In this document: positions 19,326 to 29,128 of the stretch, in pieces
How the letters are laid out: each line of letters begins with the position of its first letter
How positions within the stretch are numbered: the first letter of the stretch is position 1
Source: Syntrophobacterales bacterium GWC2_56_13
GTDB taxonomy: Bacteria; Desulfobacterota; Syntrophia; Syntrophales; UBA5619
Assembly: GCA_001830835.1 (NCBI GenBank)
Contig: MICJ01000066.1
Location: 7,047-43,761 of the forward strand
Direction: 5' to 3'
Length of the DNA stretch: 36,715 bases
Translations under genes and position numbers: made by a program
Notes under the pieces: model-generated
Told to the model about the DNA's origin: nothing
What the model saw: the letters and a program-made list of their open reading frames with translations, nothing else
Database searches by the model: none

Positions 19326-19354
19326 TGTATCATAGGTCACAGTAATCCTGTCAA
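19326..19354 (-). promoter_or_regulatory. possible sigma70 promoter of the padR-caiB operon
   Basis: On minus strand TTGACA, 17 nt spacer, GATACA. Confidence 0.35.
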
Positions 19355-19480
19355 GTAAAATATGGAGTGATTACATTACGGTTGGGATACCTCAATTTCA
19401 TTCAGGACTCAGCCGATCTCCGCGGAGATGATTGCCATATATTGTGACCTGCTATCTCTATTCATTTCAATCAGTAATGC

Positions 19481-19592
19481 TTACGTTTCTAAGATAACCC
19501 TGGCCAACGCTTTGTAGGTGAAAGCGAGGTTGCTTGCTATCAGGCTTTGATCTCGTCCTTTTTCACGAATGTACGCATCAACCGGATGAACC
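19481..19592 (-). pseudogene. possible coding remnant containing the third dispersed-repeat copy
   Basis: Minus-strand frame HPVDAYIREKGRDQSLIASNLAFTYKALARVILET* is open but has no start of its own. Confidence 0.25.
19571..19592 (-). repeat. third, solitary copy of the same dispersed repeat
   Basis: GTACGCATCAACCGGATGAACC is identical over 22 nt to 3193-3214. Confidence 0.75.
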
Positions 19593-19596
19593 GCTT

Positions 19597-20964
19597 TTAC
19601 CCCGCCTTCAGCCCGTACTTCTTGAGCTTGTAGCGAAGCATTCGCTCGCTGATCCCGAGGAGCTCGGCGGCGCGGGTCTGGTGGTCGCCGGCCTTCTCCA
19701 TCGCCTCGACGATCAGCTTCTTCTCCAGTTCCTCGATGGAACCGCGGAGGAGACTCTCTTCAGACCTCCGGCCCTCCAGGGCCTCTTCCATCCCCTCGCG
19801 AAAGGGGAGGTCTTCAACGGAGATCACATCCTCCCGGGCGATGACGACGGCCCGCTCGATGATGTTCTCTAACTCCCGGACATTCCCGGGATAGTCGTAC
19901 TTGAGCAGAAGGTCCTGCGCCTCGCGGCTCAGGCCGTCGATCCCCTTCCCGTTCTCCTCGGCGTACCGCTTAAGGAAATGGTCGATCAGGACCGGGATAT
20001 CCTCCTTCCGTTCCCGGAGCGGCGGGATGGACATCATGACGACGTTCAGGCGGTAGAAGAGATCCTCCCGGAAGGCCCCCTCCTTCACCCTTTGCTCCAG
20101 GTCGCGGTTCGTCGCGCTGATCACCCGGACGTCGGTGCGGAGCATCTGGTTCCCGCCGAGGCGCTGGAACTCGTGCTCCTGGAGGAAGCGGAGGAGCTTG
20201 ACCTGGACCTGGGGCGAGAGCTCGCCGATCTCGTCGAGGAAGAGGGTCCCCCCGTCCGCCTCCTCGAACCGGCCGATCCGCCGGGCCGTCGCCCCGGTGA
20301 AGGCCCCCTTCTCGTGTCCGAAGAGCTCGCTCTCCAGGAGATTCTCGTGGAGGGCGCCGCAGTTCACGGCGATGATCGGCCGCGTTGAGCGGGGGCTCAG
20401 GTTGTGGATCAGCCTCGCCAGAAGCTCCTTCCCCGTCCCGCTTTCCCCCTGGAGAAGGACCGTGGCGCGGCTCGCGGCCACCCGGCCGGCCATATTGATC
20501 AGTACGCCCATCTTCCCACTCCGGTAGATGATCCGGTCCGTCGTTACCCCCTTGTCCCGGAGTTCGCGGCGGAGGATCTCGTTCTCCCGCAGCAGCGTCC
20601 TGCGCTCCGAAACGCGGTCCACGAGGAGCAGGAGTTCCTCGAATTCCACAGGTTTGGTGATGTAGTCCAATGCCCCGGCTTTCATGGCATCCACGGCCGT
20701 TTCGATCGTCCCGTAGGCCGTGATGATCACGATGTCGATTTCCGGATTGATCCCTTTGAGCGCTTGGAGGACCTGCATTCCGTCCATCCCCGGCATCTTG
20801 TAATCGAGGAGGATCAGGTCATAGTGACCCTCCCGGACCCGCTGAATCGCCCGGTCTCCGCTTTCGGCCTCGCCGACGGCGTGGCCTTCCTTCCGGAGGA
20901 AATCCCGGAGCATCTCCCGCTGCGACCGGCCGTCTTCCACAACCAGAATGTTGAGCTTCTTCAT
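19597..20964 (-). CDS. sigma54-dependent response regulator (AtoC/ZraR-like)
   Basis: Receiver VVEDGRSQREM...LLDYKMPGMDG...DYITKPVEF; AAA+ GESGTGKE, GAFTGA; C-terminal Fis HTH. Confidence 0.95.
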   Translation of the reverse strand: MKKLNILVVEDGRSQREMLRDFLRKEGHAVGEAESGDRAIQRVREGHYDLILLDYKMPGMDGMQVLQALKGINPEIDIVIITAYGTIETAVDAMKAGALDYITKPVEFEELLLLVDRVSERRTLLRENEILRRELRDKGVTTDRIIYRSGKMGVLINMAGRVAASRATVLLQGESGTGKELLARLIHNLSPRSTRPIIAVNCGALHENLLESELFGHEKGAFTGATARRIGRFEEADGGTLFLDEIGELSPQVQVKLLRFLQEHEFQRLGGNQMLRTDVRVISATNRDLEQRVKEGAFREDLFYRLNVVMMSIPPLRERKEDIPVLIDHFLKRYAEENGKGIDGLSREAQDLLLKYDYPGNVRELENIIERAVVIAREDVISVEDLPFREGMEEALEGRRSEESLLRGSIEELEKKLIVEAMEKAGDHQTRAAELLGISERMLRYKLKKYGLKAG

Positions 20965-22760
20965 TCGGATTTTACCCCCTTGCCGTTGCCGTGTCTTTCC
21001 GCAGGCAGCAGGACCTCGAAGGTCGTCCCCGACTCCTTTAGGCTCAGGACGCGGATCTCCCCGCCATGGCCGCGGATGATCTCATGGGCGAGAGGCAACC
21101 CGAGCCCCAGCCCTTTCTCCTTTGTCGTATATTCGGGGTTGAATATCCGATCGACCTCTTCGGAGGTCATTCCACACCCGGTGTCGGTGATCCGGATGCT
21201 CACCCGTCCATCCACCGGCTTCAGGACGGAGATGGTCACCGTCCCTTCTCCGCTGATCGACTCCATTGCGTTCTTGATGAAATTGAGGAAGGCCTGCTGG
21301 AGTTTGTCCATATCCATCGGGATGACGACCGGGTCGCTTCCCCAGTCGGTCCGGAGGGTGATGCCTTTCGTCGCGGCCTCCGCGGAGATCAGGTTGACGA
21401 TCTTCTGGAGGATCTCCTGGACCGTGCAGTCGTGGAGTTCCAGTCGCCGGCTCTTCGAGAAGGTAAGAAATTCCTCGATGATTCCATTGAGCCGCCGGAT
21501 CTCGTCGCGGATCACACCGGTCATCGCCTTGAATTCCGTCATCTTTTCCTGATCGGCCGGCAGGAATTCCCGCTTCAACCGCTGGCTCGCCATACTGATC
21601 GCATTGAGGGGATTGCGGATCTCGTGCGCCACCCCGGCGGCCAACTGACCGAGGGACGAGAGCCGCTCCGCTTTTTCGAGCTGCCGTTCCATCTCCACGA
21701 TCCCGGCGAGGTGCCGGTTCTGGTTGTGATAGAGGAGCCACATTGACAAAAGGGCGATCAGGACGACGAAGGCAAGAAAGACAAACATATTCCGCCGGTT
21801 CTCAGCGAGGATCTGATCGGTGTTCCCTCGCTCCAGCCCCAGGCGGACGATTCCGGCGATCTTTTCGTTCAGATGGAAGGGAGCGACGATTTCGAGGATG
21901 CTCTTCCCGCCGAAGGTCACCTTCCGGCTTTCCATCGGCCTTGTACCATTTATGATCTTCACGACCAGTGGATGGTCATTGCCCCACTCCTCCGGAAGTT
22001 CGCCGGCATTGCCCAGGAGCATCCCCTTTTTTTCCCGGACGGTGAGATAGACGAGACCCTGTCCCTGTCCCTCCCCAAGCTTCTCGATCGCCTTTTCCAC
22101 GGAGACCCTTGTCCCCCAGTAACGCACTCCATCCTGGTCCAGGGCGATGACGATGGTTCCGCTGCCGTCCGGACGGCGCAGGGCAAGAAAACCGATCTTC
22201 TGGCGGGCGAGCCGGGTGAAAAGATCGGGGGCCCCCTCCCGGCGGCTCCCCTTCATCGCCGCCCTCTTTCCGGGGAAAGCCTCGTCCGGAAGATCGCGGC
22301 TCTGGAAGGCGATGTCCCCCCAGGCATTGAGGACGGCCAGGAGCCAGAGATTCTTTTCCTGGGCGTACTTTCGCAGATAGTTCCCGCTCAGATGTTCTGT
22401 CTTCCAATGGATGTCGACCTCGCGCGCCATCGCAACGATCTTCTCGGTCAGGAATTTCTGCGGGGAGATGGCCTGTTCGGTCAGGGGAACGAAGACATTT
22501 CCCCCGGCTTTCTGGGAGGCCTGAATCATCGTATTCAGGTTCTCCTGGGTGAGCCTCTCCACCACCCCGACGATCCGCATCCCCTGGTTCTCCATGAAGC
22601 CGGCGAGGGTCTGGTCGCTCCTTCGGAGATCCATCACCCCCATCGTCAGGATGAGACCAATAAATATAGCACAGACAAGGGCCACGGCCAAGGGCTGCAT
22701 AAAGGGGCGGTCATAGCGGGGGGTGCGGTGCTGCCAGATGATCTTTCCTTGAGGGCTCAT
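20961..22760 (-). CDS. sensor histidine kinase, partner of 19597-20964
   Basis: H-box GVAHEIRNPLNAIS, ATPase motifs DTGCGMT and KGLGLGLPLAHEII; 4-nt overlap with the regulator. Confidence 0.95.
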   Translation of the reverse strand: MSPQGKIIWQHRTPRYDRPFMQPLAVALVCAIFIGLILTMGVMDLRRSDQTLAGFMENQGMRIVGVVERLTQENLNTMIQASQKAGGNVFVPLTEQAISPQKFLTEKIVAMAREVDIHWKTEHLSGNYLRKYAQEKNLWLLAVLNAWGDIAFQSRDLPDEAFPGKRAAMKGSRREGAPDLFTRLARQKIGFLALRRPDGSGTIVIALDQDGVRYWGTRVSVEKAIEKLGEGQGQGLVYLTVREKKGMLLGNAGELPEEWGNDHPLVVKIINGTRPMESRKVTFGGKSILEIVAPFHLNEKIAGIVRLGLERGNTDQILAENRRNMFVFLAFVVLIALLSMWLLYHNQNRHLAGIVEMERQLEKAERLSSLGQLAAGVAHEIRNPLNAISMASQRLKREFLPADQEKMTEFKAMTGVIRDEIRRLNGIIEEFLTFSKSRRLELHDCTVQEILQKIVNLISAEAATKGITLRTDWGSDPVVIPMDMDKLQQAFLNFIKNAMESISGEGTVTISVLKPVDGRVSIRITDTGCGMTSEEVDRIFNPEYTTKEKGLGLGLPLAHEIIRGHGGEIRVLSLKESGTTFEVLLPAERHGNGKGVKSE

Positions 22761-23389
22761 AATGCCTGTCCATGTTCGCAGTCCATGAAGACCATGCAAA
22801 AATACCCGTCGGCGCAGTCTGGGAAAGGGGTCTTCCTTTGGAAATCCATAATCATATCGTGGGCGTCATCATAGGCCATTCACTTCAAAAGTCAACGATT
22901 TCTTTCCCGGCGGCCGCGTCGGTGAGGCCGCGACGTTCCTGGTCCCGATCCAACTGAGTGAAAAAGGGATATCGGAGGTTTTTCTGGAAAGCAGAAGACG
23001 GCTTTACGGAGGATCTGGAGATTTCTTTGTTCGCTGCGAACGGCGAAGGCCGCGAAGAAGCATTGAAAAGGGTCTTCGACATTTTTGTCGATCTGCGGGC
23101 TCAAGCGATTTTTAGATGCAACCATTTGATGCAAGGGGATTTTTAATGGCGCCGCTTCCGCGAAGCGACAATTCTTGCCGCCTGTTATCTGCCATCGGAC
23201 AGGCAACCGGGAGGACCTCCTCGTTGAATATTACCTGATTTCTATGGCTTGCAGAAAGCCAGCACTGTTGGCATAGGAGATGCACCACTTTCCAACCAAA
23301 GGAAGTTTGTCGACTGTGGGAACGGGCACGATCAGCCGACAGTAAAACGACCAAAGGGAAAAGCAAAAGTCTTTCCCACTCCTGAACGC

Positions 23390-23419
23390 GGGGGGGTTCT
23401 CGGAACCCCCCCTTTTTTT
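23390..23419 (+). terminator. intrinsic terminator
   Basis: GGGGGGTTC-TCG-GAACCCCCC followed by T7 on the + strand. Confidence 0.75.
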
Positions 23420-23442
23420 GCATCAACCATGCCCGAAGCCTC

Positions 23443-24828
23443 TCAGGGCTTTTCCTTCTTTGCGGCGTTTGCCTCCCGGATCTTCCGCCACTGCTCCAGA
23501 CGCTCCCCGATGATCTTCTCATACCCCCGGTCCGTCGGCTGATAGAACTGAGGCCCCTTCCCCCGCAGCTCATCGGGAAGATATTCCTGAGGAATATAGG
23601 CATCGGCGAAATCGTGGGCATAGAGGTAGCCCTTGCCGTAATCCAGCTCCTTCATCAGTTTCGTCGGCGCGTTCCGAATATGGAGCGGCACCGGCAGGGT
23701 CCCCGTCTTCTCGATGGTCTGGCGTACCCGGCCGTATCCGGCATAGAGCGAATTGCTCTTTGGCGCCGTGGCCAGGTAGACGGCCGCCTGAGCGAGGGCC
23801 AGCTCCCCCTCGGGCAAGCCGAGGAAGTGGTAGGCCTGCATCGCATCAATGGTAACGGTGAGTGCCCGCGGATCGGCGTTCCCTACATCCTCGGAGGCAA
23901 AGCGGATCAGACGCCTCGCGACGTAGAGGGGGTCTTCGCCCGCCATCAGCATCCGGCCGAGCCAGTAGAGGGCCGCGTCGGGGTCGCTCCCCCGGAGGCT
24001 CTTGTGGAAGGCCGAAATGAGGTTGTAGTGCTCCTCTCCGCTCTTGTCGTACTGGAGCGCCTTTTTCTGGATCGCCTCCTCGACGAAGGCCCGGGTGATC
24101 CGCCGGCCCGTCTCTCCCGAGTTGTCCATGACCGATGCCGCGGCTTCGAGGCTGTTCAGGGCGGATCGGGCGTCCCCGTCGGCCGACCAGACGATGTGCG
24201 AGAGGGCCTCCGGTTCGATCTCGATACCGAGACCGCCCAGCCCCCTTTCACTGTCCGCAAGGGCGCGCCGGACGATCCCGGAGAGGTCCTCCTCCGTAAA
24301 CGGCTTGAGGGTCAGGACGCGCATCCGCGAGAGGAGCGGCGCGATCACCTCGAATGAGGGATTTTCCGTCGTGGCGCCGATCAGGGTGATCAGGCCGCTC
24401 TCCACGTGGGGGAGAAAGGCGTCCTGCTGCGCCTTATTGAAGCGATGAATCTCGTCCACAAACAGAATCGTCCTTCTCCGCTGATGGCGCCACAGCTCGG
24501 TGGCCTCTTCGACGACGCCCCGGATCTCCTTCACGCCGGAGAGGACCGCGGAAAAGCCGATGAAGTGGGACTTCGTCTCCTGGGCCATGATCCGGGCAAG
24601 CGTCGTCTTCCCCGAGCCGGGCGGCCCCCAGAAGATGACGGAGAAGAGCCGGTCTTCCACCACGGCGCGCCTGAGGAGGCTGTCCGCGCCGAGGAGGTGA
24701 TCCTGGCCCACGTATTCGTCGAGGCTCCGGGGGCGCATCCGGTCGGCCAGCGGCCGGTTGTCGCTCTTCCCATCCTGCTGATCGAAAAGATCCATCTCTC
24801 TACACCTGAATTTCCGCCCCGGCTGCAC
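23443..24828 (-). CDS. rarA: replication-associated recombination protein A (RarA/MgsA) AAA ATPase
   Basis: PLADRMRPRSLDEYVGQDHLLG; GPPGSGKTTLARI; DEIHRFNKAQQDAFLPHVE. Confidence 0.96.
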   Translation of the reverse strand: MQPGRKFRCREMDLFDQQDGKSDNRPLADRMRPRSLDEYVGQDHLLGADSLLRRAVVEDRLFSVIFWGPPGSGKTTLARIMAQETKSHFIGFSAVLSGVKEIRGVVEEATELWRHQRRRTILFVDEIHRFNKAQQDAFLPHVESGLITLIGATTENPSFEVIAPLLSRMRVLTLKPFTEEDLSGIVRRALADSERGLGGLGIEIEPEALSHIVWSADGDARSALNSLEAAASVMDNSGETGRRITRAFVEEAIQKKALQYDKSGEEHYNLISAFHKSLRGSDPDAALYWLGRMLMAGEDPLYVARRLIRFASEDVGNADPRALTVTIDAMQAYHFLGLPEGELALAQAAVYLATAPKSNSLYAGYGRVRQTIEKTGTLPVPLHIRNAPTKLMKELDYGKGYLYAHDFADAYIPQEYLPDELRGKGPQFYQPTDRGYEKIIGERLEQWRKIREANAAKKEKP

Positions 24829-24907
24829 CGATGAAAACCGCCTGCGGAAATAACTCTCCCGCGCCCCATTGCCCCTCTCCCGTTAGGGGAAGGACAACCC
24901 GAATTTT

Positions 24908-25216
24908 CTAAGATGACGATCCTGTTCCTTCTTTCCGCCGCCGCTTCGCAGCCTCGACAAGATCGATCAGCATCGTCATCCGGTCCTTCGGGACCTGCCC
25001 GCAAAAGCGCTCCCACGCCTCCGGCGTCATGGTTTCACGCAGGCAGGTCTCCACCGGGAAACCGGCCTCCCAGCAGCGCACGACCTGACGACAGGGAAGA
25101 TCACCTGCCTCCCGTTCGCAGTAAGAAAATGGAACCTCGCCGCCGAGACGCGGACATCTCATCACCAGATCGCGATACGATTTCATCTCTTCCCCCGTGA
25201 CGTTTTCAGGCGACAT
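24908..25216 (-). CDS. hypothetical Cys-containing small protein
   Basis: MSPENVTGEEMKSYRDLVMRCPRLGGEVPFSYCEREAGDLPCRQVVRCWEAGFPVETCLRE...; alternative start at 25183. Confidence 0.6.
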   Translation of the reverse strand: MSPENVTGEEMKSYRDLVMRCPRLGGEVPFSYCEREAGDLPCRQVVRCWEAGFPVETCLRETMTPEAWERFCGQVPKDRMTMLIDLVEAAKRRRKEGTGSSS

Positions 25217-25239
25217 CCTACCCCCATTCGATCGTGCAA

Positions 25240-26139
25240 TCAAGTCGCGATCTCCTCTTCCTCCGCCATTTCTCTCAGCCGCCGTTCCGCCTGTCGTTTC
25301 TTCCGCATGTACCCGTAGATGAAGATCAGCGCCGCAATAAACCAGAGCGTGGAGACGCTGGTGATGATCGGTATCCAGGAGACGCGGAGCTTGAGATAGA
25401 CCAGCCACCGCTCCTCCAGATTGGCGAGGGTCATCCCCGTCCCCCGCCGGAGCGCCCCCTCCAGGTCCCCATAGCGGGTATAATCCCGGATCAGGCGGTG
25501 AAAGGCCTCCCGGCCGACCTTGTTGATCATAAAGGAGATGAACATGAAGCTTTCCGCATAGGCCAGTTCGGCCGGCTCCACATCCGCCGGAAAGGAGAGG
25601 GTGAGAACGGGCAACGGAATCAAGCTGTCCATCAGCGAGGCCCTCGTCAGGACGGCGATCCGGGAGAAGGTCCACTCCCGGGCCTCGTAAATAGCGAGCC
25701 CTTCGTTGAGCCAGACCGGGACTTTCACGCCCGTCAAGGCCCTCCCCAGGGCAATATGGCTAAATTCATGGGCGAAGACATCAATCACGTCGATGCGACT
25801 CCCTTTGACTGCCCGCGGCGAGCAAAGGACGATCACATTCTCCCCGGGATAGGCCACACCGACCGCCCAGAGTGGAACCCAGGTCCTTCCGGGCTGGGCC
25901 GCCCGGAACGCTTCGAGGGTGGGGGCGATACGGATCTCCGTCTTTCCGGGAAAATCGACACCGATGTCGGCGATGATCCGCACCCGGATGCCGGGCGATT
26001 CCCGGCCAAGTTCCGAAGCGATCCGCTCGTCACCAGACGCATAGCGAATGATGAAATGGTCGTTTTCCATCCGCAGGTCACCCGCGCCGGCGGTTGTCGC
26101 GGGCAGGAAAATGAGCAGAAAAAAGATGATCGCCGGCAT
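25240..26139 (-). CDS. peptidase MA-like (gluzincin) membrane-anchored protein
   Basis: HEFSHIALGRAL zinc motif, WLNEGLAIYEA; C-terminal TM. Confidence 0.85.
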   Translation of the reverse strand: MPAIIFFLLIFLPATTAGAGDLRMENDHFIIRYASGDERIASELGRESPGIRVRIIADIGVDFPGKTEIRIAPTLEAFRAAQPGRTWVPLWAVGVAYPGENVIVLCSPRAVKGSRIDVIDVFAHEFSHIALGRALTGVKVPVWLNEGLAIYEAREWTFSRIAVLTRASLMDSLIPLPVLTLSFPADVEPAELAYAESFMFISFMINKVGREAFHRLIRDYTRYGDLEGALRRGTGMTLANLEERWLVYLKLRVSWIPIITSVSTLWFIAALIFIYGYMRKKRQAERRLREMAEEEEIAT

Positions 26140-26167
26140 GACACTCCTTATCTCAGGGATGGGCGCC

Positions 26168-26310
26168 TTACCGGAGTCCCGCCATCGTCCGGAGGATGAG
26201 GATCACCTCGACCAGGCCGATTTCCCCGTCCCCGTCCGCGTCGGCACGCAGGTTGATAGTCCTGCCGGTCATATCCACGCCGCTCAAGGACTGCACCGCC
26301 ACGCTGAGCG
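26168..26310 (-). pseudogene. dockerin/EF-hand-like C-terminal fragment without upstream gene
   Basis: LSVAVQSLSGVDMTGRTINLRADADGDGEIGLVEVILILRTMAGLR*. Confidence 0.5.
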
Positions 26311-26441
26311 AGGAAGAGCAGCGCCTATCGATCGAGAAGAATTACCCGATGTTCTCGCGGGTGATGACGCACACCGAATTCCTGGAGGCGCTCGCCGGCG
26401 AACAGGTCGCGGCGGGCTCGGGCAGGGGATACAACCAGTAA
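26286..26441 (+). pseudogene. C-terminal coding fragment of unknown gene
   Basis: + strand LKDCTATLSEEEQRLSIEKNYPMFSRVMTHTEFLEALAGEQVAAGSGRGYNQ*, overlapping the dockerin-like fragment end. Confidence 0.35.
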
Positions 26442-26536
26442 AGCCCGGGAGAGGGCAAATCCCGGTGTGGCTTAGAAGGCCACCACCAGCTCCTCGGCAG
26501 CTCCAACTCGAGGGTACAAGAAAAAAGTTACAAGAA

Positions 26537-27247
26537 TTAAGAAACTGCGTAACGGGAACGCAAGCCAGCACGCGCAAAGCCGGGAGGGCGCCAGTGAACC
26601 ATAAACTGGGCGCTGAACCAGTTGACGCCCGGCACAGGGCCAAAACTACAGCGCGAACCCGCGCAGAGCGTCCAATTTTTAATGTCCAGATGTCTGTTGG
26701 TTTCCTTAAAAAATTTGAGCTCAAATATCTCCCGCTCTTCCAAGGTAATGCCCGGAATATTTTGCTGTTTCAGATGATTAGCTGAAAGATTTTTCAGTTC
26801 TTCATCGGCTTCCACGCAGTTACGGACACGGATAGCGTATGAACCGTCTTTCGCCGTTCTGTCCGATGTCACAATCTTGTCCAAGTCATCATCCGTGCAT
26901 TTCCAACACGGAAAATTCTTGGCGCAAAGGTCGTAGGCCGATTGTGGAGTGATGCCTTTGGCCATAACGATAACCTGGTTGAATCCGCCCGGGTCATCGG
27001 GGATAATGACGTCCGACAAACCGCAGTCAATGCCAAGGTTCCGATAAAACGCCTCCCAATCGGCGAGCAAAGGCGAATAGTCGACGGCGGGCACAACCAT
27101 CATTCGCTTGTTTTCAATCAACAGCTGCAATCCGTCCAGCGTTTGTTCCGGTTCAAGGATGTTTTTCCGCCAGCAGTTTTCCAGTTCCCATAATCTGTCA
27201 TGGAACTTCTTTACCTGTTCGTCGGCAACAACATATTTTTTCTTCAT
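26537..27247 (-). CDS. conserved hypothetical protein
   Basis: 236 aa with AAAGGGAGG ribosome-binding site; GITPQSAYDLCAKNFPCWKCTDDDLDKIVTSDRTAKDGSYAIRVRNCVEADEELKNLSANHL. Confidence 0.75.
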   Translation of the reverse strand: MKKKYVVADEQVKKFHDRLWELENCWRKNILEPEQTLDGLQLLIENKRMMVVPAVDYSPLLADWEAFYRNLGIDCGLSDVIIPDDPGGFNQVIVMAKGITPQSAYDLCAKNFPCWKCTDDDLDKIVTSDRTAKDGSYAIRVRNCVEADEELKNLSANHLKQQNIPGITLEEREIFELKFFKETNRHLDIKNWTLCAGSRCSFGPVPGVNWFSAQFMVHWRPPGFARAGLRSRYAVS

Positions 27248-27394
27248 GACAAATACCTCCCTTTCCTAAAAACTTTTTAAAGATCCAACGGGCGCTCTAT
27301 TTGGCGCATAATTGCAACCTAAAAGCTATAATATAAGTATGGCACGATAAAGTATTATATGTCAAGATTCACTACATTTGTAGCATGTGTCTGA

Positions 27395-27514
27395 ATGAAA
27401 CGTTTTCTCGACGCGGCGATCGCCCAAGGCATGACCGATACCGACTTTTCGCGTCTCTACGAGCGCTTCGACGAGATCGTCGCGACAGTCGGCAATACCG
27501 AATCGTCAGGTTAA
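27395..27514 (+). pseudogene. short fragment resembling the C-terminus of a 3-hydroxyisobutyrate dehydrogenase-type oxidoreductase
   Basis: MKRFLDAAIAQGMTDTDFSRLYERFDEIVATVGNTESSG*. Confidence 0.35.
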
Positions 27515-28009
27515 ATCATACTTTTCGGTCACATCCAGTCTGCGGACCAGCCGTTTGTGCTCCTCCGGCGTGATCCACGACACGCGGAGATAATTGGCGA
27601 TGGCCTCATCTTTCAAACCGATTCGGCGGGCCTCCTGTACGGTTACCTGGTAAGCCTCGATTTCTGTCTCCCGATCTACATAAGCCTTGCTCCTGTCGTA
27701 AAGATTCCGTCCCTGCAGGTGCTGTTTGACATGGCACAGCTCGTGAATGATATCCAGATACAGGAATTCGTCCGAGGCTTCACGCAGATGCGTCAGGCCG
27801 ATGGTGATGGAACCGTCGTCGTTATCTACGAACATCTCACTGCGCCGGTCCACCACAAACACCTTGGTGTGCGCCATGACCCCATCGATCTCTTCCGCGT
27901 CGGCAAAGATGGCGGGCAGAATGCCATAGGTTCGGATATCCCAAAATAGTTCCACCAGACGGTACTGTCCGGGTTCAACCCGGCGATGGATGCGAAAAAT
28001 ATTTTTCAT
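27506..28009 (-). CDS. hypothetical protein with HExxH zinc-protease-like motif
   Basis: IIHELCHVKQHLQGRNLYDRSKAYVDRETEIEAYQ; 4-nt overlap with upstream small ORF. Confidence 0.65.
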   Translation of the reverse strand: MKNIFRIHRRVEPGQYRLVELFWDIRTYGILPAIFADAEEIDGVMAHTKVFVVDRRSEMFVDNDDGSITIGLTHLREASDEFLYLDIIHELCHVKQHLQGRNLYDRSKAYVDRETEIEAYQVTVQEARRIGLKDEAIANYLRVSWITPEEHKRLVRRLDVTEKYDLT

Positions 28010-28203
28010 CCGGATTGCCTCGCCTCATGGTCGACCCGTTTCAAGCCGGCGTTGGCCATGGCATGTTTGACGTCGTATGGTATTTTCACGGGGGGAAGCA
28101 TAAGCAGAACGGGTTCATATGTCAATAAAATCCCGGCTGCAAAATGGGGGGCGCCGTGCCGATGATCGTGGTTGGGGTGTAGCGGAATGTTCATAAAAAA
28201 CAT
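28006..28203 (-). CDS. hypothetical small protein
   Basis: 65 aa, overlaps the HExxH gene by 4 nt (ATGA). Confidence 0.4.
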   Translation of the reverse strand: MFFMNIPLHPNHDHRHGAPHFAAGILLTYEPVLLMLPPVKIPYDVKHAMANAGLKRVDHEARQSG

Positions 28204-28292
28204 TGCGAAATCGGCATCGGCACGATAAGAATCTTTGCCTCCACGATGGCGTTCGTAGCCAGGGTCGTTGAAAGGCCGATGGCGGCGCTCAT
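28191..28292 (-). pseudogene. 5' fragment of hydantoinase/oxoprolinase-type (ASKHA) gene
   Basis: MSAAIGLSTTLATNAIVEAK then a divergent tail; ATG directly downstream of the corrinoid protein gene. Confidence 0.5.
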
Positions 28293-28320
28293 GGTTTATC
28301 CTGGAAACAGATCATTCCGT

Positions 28321-28956
28321 TCAGCGTGTCGTGAGGATGCGGGCCTTTTCGACGGCGCTGGTCGCATCGGGGGAATAGCCGTCCGCCCCGATATCCTGGG
28401 CGAACTTCTCCGTCACCGGCGCCCCCCCCACCATCACCTTCACACTGCCCCGCAGCCCCGCTTCCACGAGGGATTCGATGACCTCCCTCATCCGGGGCAT
28501 CGTTGTGGTGAGCAGCGCAGAAAGTCCGACGATATCGGGCTTATGGGTCCTCACCGCCTCGACAAAACGCTCCGGCGCCACATCCACGCCCAGGTCGATC
28601 ACCTGATAGCCCGTTCCCTCGCACAGCATCCCCACGAGGTTCTTGCCGATATCATGGAGGTCCCCCTTGACGGTGCCGAGGACAATCATCCCGGCCGTTC
28701 TCACCCCCGTTTCGATGAGCTTGGGCCTCAGGACCTCCATGGCTGACTGCATGGCCTTGGCGGCTATGAGGACCTCGGGCATGAAGAGCTCATCCCGGCG
28801 GAACTTCTCGCCCACCACATCCATGCCGGCGACCAGGGCATCGCTGAGGATCACTGCCGGTGCAATGCCCTGGGCGAGGGCTTCCCTGGTCAGCTTGGGC
28901 ACATCGATATAATTGCCGTTCTGCAGTTCCTCGGATATTCTCTCTAAAAGCTCCAT
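28321..28956 (-). CDS. corrinoid protein of a methyltransferase system (B12-binding)
   Basis: GTVKGDLHDIGKNLV (DxHxxG), MELLERISEELQNGNYIDVPKLTREAL; ATG at 28956 with AAGGAG. Confidence 0.93.
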   Translation of the reverse strand: MELLERISEELQNGNYIDVPKLTREALAQGIAPAVILSDALVAGMDVVGEKFRRDELFMPEVLIAAKAMQSAMEVLRPKLIETGVRTAGMIVLGTVKGDLHDIGKNLVGMLCEGTGYQVIDLGVDVAPERFVEAVRTHKPDIVGLSALLTTTMPRMREVIESLVEAGLRGSVKVMVGGAPVTEKFAQDIGADGYSPDATSAVEKARILTTR

Positions 28957-29128
28957 CGGTTCATCTCCTTTTCTCGATTGCGTATCCCCCATCCTGTCCT
29001 TTCCCCGACCGGAGAGGGGTTTCTCCTGTGCCCCGGGAAGCCCCAGAGGCTTATGGTCCGCAAGCAGGCGTTTCGCCGCAGCGACGGCCTTCTCCTCCAC
29101 CGTCGGCCCCCCGCTTTTTCCCCCGCGG

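Noticed and set aside
20404-21552. 382-aa plus-strand ORF, and similar at 21873-22874 and 16224-17246
   Set aside because: Antisense to the response regulator, histidine kinase and CaiB genes; no domain support
22958-23146. 62-aa plus-strand ORF before the 23390 terminator
   Set aside because: Protein-like, but no good start site or recognisable family; it may be a remnant, so not called
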